Assembly (NCBI GenBank): GCA_016929035.1
Contig: JAFGJP010000068.1
Span: 1 to 9,303, forward strand
Length of the DNA stretch: 9,303 nt
Direction of reading: 5' to 3'
Source of the DNA: Candidatus Auribacterota bacterium
Lineage (GTDB): Bacteria; Auribacterota; JAFGBW01; JAFGJP01
Shown here: positions 1 to 5,553 of the stretch, one piece after another
Layout of the letters: every line of letters starts with the position of its first letter
How positions within the stretch are numbered: position 1 is the stretch's first letter
Notes under the pieces: model-generated
Seen by the model: only the letters and a program-made list of their open reading frames with translations
What the model was told of the DNA's origin: nothing
Databases searched by the model: none
Translations under genes and position numbers: made by a program

Positions 1-367
1 AAAAGGCAATATATTTGTTATCAAGGATACGGTGAACAAGATAAAAAATTAAGAGAGCACTAATTGAATCAATACAAGCTTGAAATATTCTTATAGTAAA
101 AAATGATTTACCAAAAGCATAAAATATCATAGCTAAAAAGTAGGGATAAAATGGTGCTCCAAAAAAGGGTTCCTTTCCTATAATATTCCCCTTCGAGATG
201 TTTTGAGCCCATTCAATATAATATTCTGAATCCAGACCGGGATTAAGAGTATAGGCTGATTTTTTTACCAAGAGGATGTGAGACATTCTCAGGAATAGAG
301 CGAGAAAAAATATAGATATAATGCAATACAAGAAAATTTGTTTTTCTTTTTTATCATGAATAATCAT
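1..367 (-). CDS. GT39/ArnT-like membrane glycosyltransferase, N-terminal part (runs off the left edge)
   Basis: Reading the minus strand from ATG at 367-365 gives 122 uninterrupted codons to the window edge. The product begins with a short charged tail (MIIHDKKEKQ), then a transmembrane segment at about residues 11-34. A first extracytoplasmic loop carries Asp46 followed by EYY and, at residues 68-78, FFGAPFYPYFL, then a second hydrophobic segment. The D-x2-YY...A...G...APxYPYFLA layout is typical of the GT39/PMT-like superfamily (ArnT relatives), where the first-loop Asp is catalytic and sugars are moved from polyprenyl-phosphate carriers outside the membrane. The acceptor cannot be inferred. 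An in-frame TAA at 406-404 limits the start; no good ribosome binding site is visible, and Met28 is an alternative but would remove part of the first membrane segment. The gene is AT-rich and diverges from the IS630 element. The family is fairly sure, the substrate unknown. Confidence 0.75.
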   Translation of the reverse strand, partial: MIIHDKKEKQIFLYCIISIFFLALFLRMSHILLVKKSAYTLNPGLDSEYYIEWAQNISKGNIIGKEPFFGAPFYPYFLAMIFYAFGKSFFTIRIFQACIDSISALLIFYLVHRILDNKYIAF

Positions 368-381
368 TGACTTAATAATAA

Positions 382-444
382 AAAAATTCTGCTCAGAGGG
401 CAATTAAAAGGAGAAGATAAATAACCCCCAGAAGCAGAATTTTT
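382..444. repeat. 12-bp inverted repeat, possible stem-loop upstream of the glycosyltransferase gene
   Basis: AAAAATTCTGCT at 382-393 is perfectly complementary to AGCAGAATTTTT at 433-444, with 39 nt between. Each arm ends in an A/T run, so in either direction a transcript would form a stem followed by U-rich sequence. It could be a weak bidirectional terminator, a leader structure for the minus-strand gene starting at 367, or the remnant of a small mobile element. The long loop makes an efficient terminator unlikely. Confidence 0.4.
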
Positions 445-455
445 AAGGTAAATAC

Positions 456-481
456 TAATCGGGTCAAAAGTAAGTTGACAT
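456..481 (+). repeat. Left terminal inverted repeat of the IS630 element
   Basis: The 26 nt starting TAATCGGGTCAAAAG and ending GTTGACAT match the reverse complement of 1535-1560 at 21 of 26 positions. The innermost eight bases (GTTGACAT) are identical. The outer TA is the probable target-site duplication. Confidence 0.8.
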
Positions 482-509
482 AGATGAATTATTATGTTTT
501 AATAGATTC

Positions 510-1535
510 ATGATAAAAAATGATGGTCGCAAACTTGATCATAAGACACTGGAAGAGATTCGCATCCGTGCAGTTCAACAAGTTCAGTCTGGCGAAAGTC
601 CTGAGGTTGTTATTAGAACCCTTGGATTTAGCCGTACCTGTATTTATGAATGGCTTGCAAAATATCGACATGGCGGATGGCAAGCTCTTCGTGCTAAAAA
701 GATATCTGGCCGTCCTCAAAAATTAACAGGAAAACAAATCCAATGGATTTATAGGACAGTCACCATGAAAGATCCTCGCCAATTGAAGTTTAAATTTGCT
801 TTGTGGACAAGAAAAATGATCGGTATAGCTATAGATAATCAATTCGGGGTGAAATTAAGCCTTAGCTCCATTGGAAGACTATTAAAACAATTGGGATTAA
901 CCTATCAGAAACCCCTCTACAAGGCATTTCAACAAAATCCAGCATTAGTACAAAAATGGCTTCGACAAGAATTTCCCAAGATTAAAGCTTTAGCCAAGAA
1001 ACAGAAAGCAGAAATTTATTTTTGTGATGAAGCAGCTGTTCAATCCAATTTTTACTCTGGCAAAACATGGTCGGCTAAAGGACAAACTCCTATTTTGAAA
1101 TCAACAGGAGCAAGATTTGGACTACAAATGATCTCTGCTGTTACGTCCAAAGGATCTATGCGTTTTATGATTATAAAAGGAAGAAACTCCTCTAGGGTAT
1201 TTGTTGAATTTTTAAAAAGACTGATATATAAAGCAAAACGCTCTATCTTTTTGATTGTTGATGGACATCCTATCCATAAAGCAGTCTTGGTTAAAAAATA
1301 CGTTCAATCTTTAAAAGGAAAATTACGTTTGTTTTTTCTCCCTCCATACTCTCCAGAACTAAATCCTGATGAATGTGTATGGAATCATCTCAAAAATAAT
1401 ATGATGGGGAAGTCCTTTATTGCTGGACCTCAAGATATGAAAGAAAAAGTCTTCTCTTATCTTAAATCGTTACAAAAACAATCTTTGAAAATTATATCGT
1501 TCTTTCAAACTCCAACAACAAAATATGCGGCCTAA
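510..1535 (+). CDS. IS630-family DDE transposase
   Basis: A 341-residue transposase. Residues ~12-60 form a helix-turn-helix region (SPEVVIRTLGFSRTCIYEWL), followed by the GRPQKLT linker typical of IS630 proteins and a second helical DNA-binding part to about 130. The catalytic DDE_3 domain occupies ~165-320. The visible acidic residues are Asp173 in IYFCDEAAVQ, Asp251 in LIVDGHPIHK and Glu288 in LPPYSPELNPDECVW, with 36 residues between the second Asp and the Glu. Length is normal for the family (about 340). It should cut and rejoin the ends at 456-481 and 1535-1560 and insert at TA. ATG 510 is the usable start, because the in-frame ATG at 498 is followed by a stop; no strong ribosome binding site is seen, which is common in IS elements. 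The stop codon (1533-1535) touches the right terminal repeat. Confidence 0.95.
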   Translation: MIKNDGRKLDHKTLEEIRIRAVQQVQSGESPEVVIRTLGFSRTCIYEWLAKYRHGGWQALRAKKISGRPQKLTGKQIQWIYRTVTMKDPRQLKFKFALWTRKMIGIAIDNQFGVKLSLSSIGRLLKQLGLTYQKPLYKAFQQNPALVQKWLRQEFPKIKALAKKQKAEIYFCDEAAVQSNFYSGKTWSAKGQTPILKSTGARFGLQMISAVTSKGSMRFMIIKGRNSSRVFVEFLKRLIYKAKRSIFLIVDGHPIHKAVLVKKYVQSLKGKLRLFFLPPYSPELNPDECVWNHLKNNMMGKSFIAGPQDMKEKVFSYLKSLQKQSLKIISFFQTPTTKYAA

Positions 1536-1560
1536 TGTCAACATACTTTCGGCCTCATTA
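1535..1560 (-). repeat. Right terminal inverted repeat of the IS630 element
   Basis: The sequence from ATGTCAAC to CCTCATTA is the imperfect inverted partner of 456-481 (21/26). It begins on the last base of the transposase stop codon and ends with the TA at 1559-1560. Confidence 0.8.
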
Positions 1561-1598
1561 ATAATTCAACAATATTATAATTCGAAAAACAAAAGGGA

Positions 1599-1654
1599 AG
1601 AGCGTTTGGCTACGGACCAAAAGGTTGGGGGTTCGACTCCTCCTGGGCACGCCA
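1599..1654 (+). tRNA. Truncated tRNA-Arg(ACG): 3' portion only, CCA encoded
   Basis: The 3' part of a tRNA is fully recognisable. It has the end of the D stem plus base 26 (AGAGCG, 1599-1604), an anticodon stem TTTGG/CCAAA (1605-1609 with 1617-1621), and loop CTACGGA with anticodon ACG at 1612-1614. Then follow a 5-nt variable loop AGGTT, T stem GGGGG/CCTCC (1627-1631 with 1639-1643), T loop TTCGACT, acceptor 3' strand TGGGCAC, discriminator G and encoded CCA (1652-1654), followed by a T run. The 5' acceptor strand, which should resemble GTGCCCA, and most of the D arm are absent from the ~40 nt before it, and GTGCCCA is not found on the far side of the IS630 element either. The gene is therefore cut at about 1599 and not functional as seen. 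ACG with A34 is the tRNA modified by TadA, whose gene starts at 2516. The most likely origin is a recombination scar of an element integrated in the tRNA gene. Confidence 0.85.
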
Positions 1655-1691
1655 TTTTTTCCTTTTTAGAAATTTATTTTTTGATATACTT

Positions 1692-1732
1692 AAACCATAT
1701 TCTTCCACCTACGAGGTGGAAGAATATGGTTT
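1692..1732. repeat. Left REP-like palindrome of the RAYT unit
   Basis: A perfect 19-bp stem (1692-1710 with 1714-1732) around the 3-nt loop ACG. The arms read AAACCATATTCTTCCACCT and its complement. The same palindrome, with an 18-bp stem and the same loop orientation, recurs at 2422-2460, on the other side of the transposase gene. Flanking palindromes of this kind are the usual substrates of REP-associated tyrosine transposases. Transcribed, it would make a very stable hairpin 22 nt upstream of the start codon. Confidence 0.9.
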
Positions 1733-1754
1733 GTTTATGTTATAGGGAGGATTT

Positions 1755-2423
1755 ATGGTTCAATACAGAAGACATTCTCTGGAAAATGGATATATTTATC
1801 ATGTTTTTACTAAAACCATAGCCGGATTCAAAGTGTTTAATAATGATGATGAATTTTTACGCATTTTAAATACTATAACTTATTATCAGATAGAAAAGCC
1901 TTTAGTGAAGTTCCATAGGTATGAAGTTTTAAAAAAAGAAAACCTTAAAATAAAAAGAAAGGATTTGCATAGATCAAAAAGAAAAATAGTAGAGATAATT
2001 GCCTATTGCATTATGCCGACACATATCCATTTTGTCCTTAAACAGATTAAAAAAGGTGGCATATCTAAATTTATGGGACAGATTCTCAATAGCTATGCCC
2101 GTTATTTTAATATTAAGTATAAAAGGAAAGGGCCGCTCTGGGCCGGACGATTTAAAAGCGTTCTTGTTGAAACGGATGAACAACTTTTGCATCTAACACG
2201 CTATGTACATCTGAATCCTGTCACATCTTTTCTTGTCAATGATCCAAAAGACTGGAAATACAGTTCTCTCGCAGAATATATCACACATGGTGATAATCAA
2301 GAAAATCTATGTGATTTCAAGAACAATTTAGATATTCAACATTTATTTTACGAAAAGTTTGTAAACGACAGAATATCATATCAACGGGATTTGAAAAAGT
2401 TAGAAGAATTAGTTTTTGAATAA
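1755..2423 (+). CDS. REP-associated tyrosine transposase (Y1/HUH, TnpA_REP type)
   Basis: A 222-residue single-strand-type transposase. The N-terminus (YRRHSLENGYIYHVFTK) has the opening beta strand of Y1_Tnp proteins. The metal-binding HUH motif is His90-Ile-His92 in MPTHIHFVLKQ. The C-terminal half has NSYARYFN (112-119), GPLWAGRFKS (126-135) and RYVHLNPV (149-156). Tyr150 lies where the nucleophile of Escherichia coli RayT sits (VDYIYINPV), about 60 residues after HUH. All catalytic residues are present, so the protein may be active; length is normal or slightly long for the family because of a Lys-rich insert at about 58-80. The start is well supported by GGGAGG at 1745-1750. The stop codon TAA (2421-2423) runs into the right palindrome, so gene and substrate hairpin are physically fused. 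The AT-rich codon use matches the left region rather than the genes to the right. Confidence 0.92.
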   Translation: MVQYRRHSLENGYIYHVFTKTIAGFKVFNNDDEFLRILNTITYYQIEKPLVKFHRYEVLKKENLKIKRKDLHRSKRKIVEIIAYCIMPTHIHFVLKQIKKGGISKFMGQILNSYARYFNIKYKRKGPLWAGRFKSVLVETDEQLLHLTRYVHLNPVTSFLVNDPKDWKYSSLAEYITHGDNQENLCDFKNNLDIQHLFYEKFVNDRISYQRDLKKLEELVFE

Positions 2424-2460
2424 CCATATTCTTCCACCTACGAGGTGGAAGAATATGGTT
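2422..2460. repeat. Right REP-like palindrome of the RAYT unit
   Basis: An 18-bp perfect stem (2422-2439 with 2443-2460) with loop ACG, identical to the core of the 1692-1732 palindrome and in the same orientation. Two of its bases belong to the transposase stop codon. It could also act as a transcription barrier between the transposase gene and tadA, although only GATGTTTTTAG, not a clean T run, follows it. Confidence 0.9.
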
Positions 2461-2515
2461 GATGTTTTTAGGGGATGTTGTATTTCCTGTGGAATGATGG
2501 CAGAATCGGTAAACT

Positions 2516-2983
2516 ATGTTCAATGATGAATATTGGATGAGGAAAGCGGTCCAGGAGTCGCTCAAGGCTTTTGAAGAAGGAGAGGTGCCTGTTGGAGCGG
2601 TTATCATCAAAGGGAATAAAATCATCGCCAAGGCTTCCAATCAGGTCGAAAAGCTGGGAGACCCCACGGCCCATGCGGAGATGATAGCCATTACCCAGGC
2701 CTGTGAAAATCTGGGAGACTGGCGCCTGGACAAATGCAGCCTTTATGTGACAAAAGAGCCGTGCATCATGTGCGCCGGCGCCATAAGGAACGCCAGGATC
2801 CAGAATGTTTATTTCAGCATAAGGGATGAAAAGGAAGGCGCGTGCGGGTCCCGGTTTGATCTCCTGAGAGATGAGAAGCTGGGATTTTTTGCCAATGTCC
2901 GCTCAGGTCTTCTCGAGGACGATGTCCGTGATATCTTTTCACAGTTTTTCAAGAACCTTCGAAAAAGAAAGACTCTTTCCTGA
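2516..2983 (+). CDS. tadA: tRNA(adenine-34) deaminase TadA
   Basis: TadA converts A34 of tRNA-Arg(ACG) to inosine so that one tRNA reads CGU, CGC and CGA; it is normally essential. The 155-residue product has the complete cytidine/deoxycytidylate-deaminase fold signature. His53-Ala-Glu55 (TAHAE) and Pro82-Cys83-Ile-Met-Cys86 (EPCIMC) supply the zinc ligands His53, Cys83, Cys86 and the proton-shuttling Glu55. VPVGAVI (24-30) and SNQVE (41-45) are also family-typical, and TadA length is normal. ATG 2516 is preceded in frame by TAA (2510-2512), so it is the earliest possible start; no Shine-Dalgarno sequence is visible. It follows the RAYT unit by 55 nt and precedes rpmH by 160 nt. Related deaminases such as guanine deaminase share motifs, but the N-terminal VPVGAVI and the EPCIMCAGAI context favour TadA. 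Confidence 0.95.
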   Translation: MFNDEYWMRKAVQESLKAFEEGEVPVGAVIIKGNKIIAKASNQVEKLGDPTAHAEMIAITQACENLGDWRLDKCSLYVTKEPCIMCAGAIRNARIQNVYFSIRDEKEGACGSRFDLLRDEKLGFFANVRSGLLEDDVRDIFSQFFKNLRKRKTLS

Positions 2984-3053
2984 TGTTCAATACCCTTTTC
3001 TCTTCTTTCATTAGAGATAAATATTATATAATCTTTTTTCTCTTTTATTTTTC

Positions 3054-3082
3054 TTGACATTCTGGCATTATTTCATTATTTT
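3054..3082 (+). promoter_or_regulatory. Sigma70-type promoter for rpmH-rnpA-yidD-yidC
   Basis: A consensus -35 TTGACA (3054-3059) is followed after 17 nt by TATTTT (3077-3082), a 4/6 match to the -10. It lies in the 160-nt gap between tadA and rpmH, would start transcription near 3089-3091, and leaves a ~54-nt leader before the rpmH start. The AT-rich stretch upstream (about 3001-3050) could serve as an UP element. Ribosomal protein genes commonly have such near-consensus promoters. Confidence 0.65.
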
Positions 3083-3143
3083 AAAGACTTTTATTCAGAG
3101 GATATTTCAAATTTAACAGTCTGGTATTCAGGAGTATAGAAAG

Positions 3144-3284
3144 ATGAAGCGGACATATCAGCCCAAAAGGCGCAAGCGTGCCAAGACCCACGGCTTCAGA
3201 AAAAGAATGAAGACAAAAGGCGGACGCAAGGTTCTGAAAAGCCGCAAACAAAAAGGAAGACACAAGCTTACGGTTTCTGGATGA
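3144..3284 (+). CDS. rpmH: 50S ribosomal protein L34
   Basis: A 46-residue, very basic protein: MKRTYQPKRRKRAKTHGFRK, then RMKTKGGRKVLKSRKQKGRH and a short tail. MKRTYQP at the N-terminus, THGFRKRM in the middle and GRKVLKSRRxKGR near the end are diagnostic of L34, a late-assembling large-subunit protein; the length is usual (44-47). AGGAG at 3130-3134 lies 9 nt before the ATG. Its TGA (3282-3284) overlaps the rnpA start in ATGA, the usual rpmH-rnpA order with unusually tight spacing. The promoter at 3054-3082 drives it. Confidence 0.97.
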   Translation: MKRTYQPKRRKRAKTHGFRKRMKTKGGRKVLKSRKQKGRHKLTVSG

Positions 3285-3628
3285 AGCAGTATTCCCTTAA
3301 AAGGTATCAGAGACTCAGAAAAGAGAAAGAGTTCGAAGCTGTCTTTCGGAGTGGACAAACGTGGGAGAAAAAAGGGTTTTTTAAAGCCCGCTATAGAAAA
3401 AATGATCTTTCTTTTTCCCGTATCGGCATCAGCGTTTCAAAAAGAGCCGGGAATTCTGTTTTCAGGAATGCGCTTAAGCGTGTTGTCAGGGATTGGTTCC
3501 GGATGCATAAAAAGGAGTTTTCCTGCTCCTTTGACGTTGTTTTTGTTTTCAGTTCATGCATTTCAGGCTATTCCCCGGAGAGTATTCGGCAGTCTCTGGA
3601 CCAGTTTTTAAGAGAACACCAGCAATGA
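3281..3628 (+). CDS. rnpA: Ribonuclease P protein component
   Basis: RnpA binds the RNase P RNA and the 5' leader of precursor tRNAs and assists their 5' maturation. The 115-residue product has the family's opening (RLRKEKEFEAVFRSG, 11-25), a beta strand RIGISVSKRAGNSV (47-60) and the basic helix FRNALKRVVRDWFR (61-74). That helix is the RNR signature region; here the third position is Ala65 instead of the more common Arg, while Arg62, Asn63, Lys66, Arg67 and Arg70 are kept. Length is normal. The start ATG at 3281 overlaps the rpmH stop by 4 nt with no ribosome binding site of its own, so translation is probably coupled to rpmH. Its stop overlaps yidD in the same ATGA way. Confidence 0.95.
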   Translation: MKQYSLKRYQRLRKEKEFEAVFRSGQTWEKKGFFKARYRKNDLSFSRIGISVSKRAGNSVFRNALKRVVRDWFRMHKKEFSCSFDVVFVFSSCISGYSPESIRQSLDQFLREHQQ

Positions 3629-3852
3629 TAAAAAAAGCTGTTATTTTTCTCATTCGCTGTTACCAGAAAATACTATCACCGATTTTCGGCCGGTGCTGCC
3701 GGTTTCAGCCGACGTGTTCGCAGTATATGATCGAGGCAATAGAAAAAAAGGGATTGTGGAGAGGCATAGGTAAGGGCCTGTGGCGGATCCTTCGCTGCAA
3801 CCCGTTTTCAAAAGGGGGATATGACCCCGTTGATGAGCGTGAGGATGGATAA
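3625..3852 (+). CDS. yidD: Membrane protein insertion efficiency factor YidD
   Basis: A small (75-residue) basic protein that associates with the inner membrane and helps YidC-dependent insertion. It has an amphipathic/hydrophobic N-terminus (MIKKAVIFLIRCYQKILSPI), then the hallmark block CCRFQPTCSQYMIEAIEKKG (24-43) and RILRCNPFSKGGYDPVD (54-70) with conserved cysteines at 25, 31 and 58. The length is typical of YidD. The ATG at 3625 was chosen because it gives the family N-terminus and overlaps the rnpA stop in ATGA; an upstream in-frame ATG at 3556 lies inside rnpA and would add 23 unrelated residues. The end overlaps the start of yidC by 8 nt, consistent with one coupled unit. Confidence 0.95.
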   Translation: MIKKAVIFLIRCYQKILSPIFGRCCRFQPTCSQYMIEAIEKKGLWRGIGKGLWRILRCNPFSKGGYDPVDEREDG

Positions 3853-5488
3853 GAGAACGATTACAGCCTTTATTATGATCTTCCTGGTGGCTTTCAGCTA
3901 TCCCTATATTATGCAGAAGCTTTTTCCGCATCTTTCTCCGCCGCCTCCTGAAGAAGAAGTCATTACGGACGAAGAAAATGAGAAGCTTTCTAAAGAAGAG
4001 GCGGTCCAGTCCCCTGCACAGGAGCACGAAAAAGATTTGCCTCAGGAAAAAGAGGAATTCAGCCTGGAGACGTTTGAAGAGAAAAAGATTCCTCTGGCGA
4101 TAGGAGATGTCAGCTTCACGTTTTCCAACCGCGGAGGAAGCATTTCATCCGTCGAGTTTTTAAAATACCAGACGTCGTTTGATTATTCTTCATCTGAAGA
4201 GTATGTCCTCGCGATTTCATCGATCGGGCGCTTTAGCGGGCTTGAGAATATGCAGTTCACCATCGAGGAGCAGACCGATACCCGTATTGTCTGGCAGTCG
4301 ATCCTCAAAGAAGAGAACCTGAAAATAGAAAAAATCTTTGAAACAACGGACAAGGACTATCTCTATACAGTGCGCCTGAAGCTGACAAATCTCGGGCCGG
4401 AGAAGTTTTACATGGAGCGGGGACCGGTCATTGTTTCAGGTTCAATCATCACGCAGGAGAAAAAAAGGCGCTACGCTGTCGAAGAAGCAACAGCTCTGAG
4501 AGTCGATGACGAGATACAAAGAATACCCAAAAAAAAGATCGAAGGCGCTCTCTGGATGGATTCAAAATACAGATGGGTAGGCCTTCAGGAGCCGACCGTA
4601 TGCTTTATTCTCATGAATAGGGATAAGGCCATAGACGGATGGGGCGTATCCAAGAAAATAGAGCTGATAAAAGGAAACGGAAAAGAAGAAAAAGGCGCCA
4701 GCGAAACAGAGATTATCACGACCATGGCCAAGCTTGAAGTGGCCGATATCCCTCCAGGAGACTCTGTGACTTATAATATGACCTTTTACGCGGGGCCGAA
4801 GCTTTATTACCACCTGGCCTCAATTGGAAATGATTTCAAAAGAATACTTGATTTCGGAAAAATGCTCGCACCCATCAGCCGGGGAATCATCTGGGGACTG
4901 AACAAGCTGTTCCATGTTTTTCACAACTACGGCATCTGTATTATCATTATCACGATAATCGTTAAAATCATCCTGTATCCTCTGACACATTCCAGCATGA
5001 AGTCCATGAAAAGGATGAAGGATCTGCAGCCGCATATGGAGGCTATACGGGAGCAGTACAAGGATGATCCGCAAAGGATGAACAGAGAGGTCCTTGCCCT
5101 TTACAAGAAGCATAAGGTCAATCCGGTCGGAGGCTGTTTTCCTATTTTTCTTCAGCTGCCCATTTTTATCGCTCTTTTCAAAACACTCAATAACGCTGTC
5201 GAGCTCAAAGGAGCCTCTTTTCTCTGGATAAAGGATCTGTCAGCTCCTGACACGATTTTCATGATAGGTTCTTTTCCGGTGAATGTCCTGCCTCTCATCA
5301 TGGGTCTTACGCAGTTTATCAGCCAGAAGCAGACCGTAACCGATCAGAAACAGGCGCAGATGATGTATTTTATGACAGTGTTTTTTATGTTTATTTTCTA
5401 TAATATGCCTTCAGGTCTTGTGCTTTACTGGCTCATCAGCAATGTTCTTTCAATCATCCAGCAGGGAATGATTAATAAAAAAACATAA
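3845..5488 (+). CDS. yidC: Membrane protein insertase YidC
   Basis: YidC inserts and folds inner-membrane proteins, alone or with SecYEG. The 547-residue product starts MDKRTITAF with transmembrane segment 1 (about 7-26). An acidic, Pro/Glu-rich linker (32-75) leads to a large beta-rich periplasmic domain (about 80-325), the form found in diderm bacteria. The C-terminal insertase core (about 335-545) includes the first core helix ending VKIILYPLT (373-381), the cytoplasmic hairpin MKRMKDLQPHMEAIREQYKDD (388-408), VNPVGGCFPIFLQLPIF (425-441), and the last helices with MPSGLVLYWLISN (521-533). Lys374 replaces the groove arginine of E. coli YidC, a conservative change seen in other YidCs. ATG 3845 matches the family N-terminus; in-frame ATGs at 3821 and 3833 are alternatives, and GGGGGA at 3814-3819 might serve the latter. 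The jag and mnmE genes that often follow yidC are not here. Confidence 0.96.
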   Translation: MDKRTITAFIMIFLVAFSYPYIMQKLFPHLSPPPPEEEVITDEENEKLSKEEAVQSPAQEHEKDLPQEKEEFSLETFEEKKIPLAIGDVSFTFSNRGGSISSVEFLKYQTSFDYSSSEEYVLAISSIGRFSGLENMQFTIEEQTDTRIVWQSILKEENLKIEKIFETTDKDYLYTVRLKLTNLGPEKFYMERGPVIVSGSIITQEKKRRYAVEEATALRVDDEIQRIPKKKIEGALWMDSKYRWVGLQEPTVCFILMNRDKAIDGWGVSKKIELIKGNGKEEKGASETEIITTMAKLEVADIPPGDSVTYNMTFYAGPKLYYHLASIGNDFKRILDFGKMLAPISRGIIWGLNKLFHVFHNYGICIIIITIIVKIILYPLTHSSMKSMKRMKDLQPHMEAIREQYKDDPQRMNREVLALYKKHKVNPVGGCFPIFLQLPIFIALFKTLNNAVELKGASFLWIKDLSAPDTIFMIGSFPVNVLPLIMGLTQFISQKQTVTDQKQAQMMYFMTVFFMFIFYNMPSGLVLYWLISNVLSIIQQGMINKKT

Positions 5489-5540
5489 AATAAAAAATCG
5501 CGGAAAAGCGGAAACAGGGAAACGGTTTTCAGCGATGCAA

Positions 5541-5548
5541 AAAGGAGG
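5541..5548 (+). promoter_or_regulatory. Strong ribosome binding site of trpB2
   Basis: AAAGGAGG ends 5 nt before the ATG at 5554, by far the best Shine-Dalgarno match in the window. The 65-nt gap after yidC (5489-5553) shows no convincing promoter and no stem plus T-run terminator, only a weak imperfect inverted repeat with arms ATCGC and GCGAT, so read-through from yidC is plausible. Confidence 0.75.
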
Positions 5549-5553
5549 GAGTT

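Larger units (their letters stand above)
456..1560 (+). mobile_element. IS630-family insertion sequence, apparently complete
   Basis: A 1.1-kb element with one transposase gene filling nearly its whole length and imperfect terminal inverted repeats at 456-481 and 1535-1560. Both outermost ends carry TA (456-457 and 1559-1560), as expected from IS630/Tc1/mariner-type insertion into a TA dinucleotide that is duplicated. Length, gene content and ends all match the IS630 family. The reading frame has no break, so the copy may be active. It lies between the glycosyltransferase gene and the truncated tRNA-Arg, inside the AT-rich region. Confidence 0.85.
1692..2460 (+). mobile_element. REP-associated tyrosine transposase (RAYT) unit flanked by two identical palindromes
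   Basis: One HUH/Y1 transposase gene lies between two direct copies of a long palindrome (1692-1732 and 2422-2460), forming a compact 769-nt unit. IS200/IS605-like and RAYT systems recognise hairpins by single-strand folding and make no target duplication, and none is evident here. It sits between the tRNA-Arg remnant and tadA, two features that could once have been adjacent. The element borders are inferred from the palindromes and could lie a few bases outside. Confidence 0.8.

Noticed and set aside
1525..1821. An open frame of 98 codons across the IS630 end, the tRNA remnant and the left palindrome
   Set aside because: It reads through tRNA and repeat sequence, has no ribosome binding site or family resemblance, and overlaps the well-supported start of the RAYT gene.
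2491..2514. A stretch resembling the 5' part of a tRNA-Leu (TGGCAGAATCGGTAAAC)
   Set aside because: The following bases do not complete the D stem, no anticodon arm or 3' half follows, and tadA begins at once; chance or a long-decayed remnant.
2984..3143. Possible oriC/dnaA-box region next to rpmH
   Set aside because: rpmH is often near dnaA and oriC, but no TTATCCACA-like boxes are visible here and no dnaA gene is present; only a promoter is supported.
3556..3624. Longer yidD start at ATG 3556
   Set aside because: It would lie deep inside rnpA and add residues foreign to YidD; the ATG at 3625 gives the family N-terminus and the ATGA overlap.
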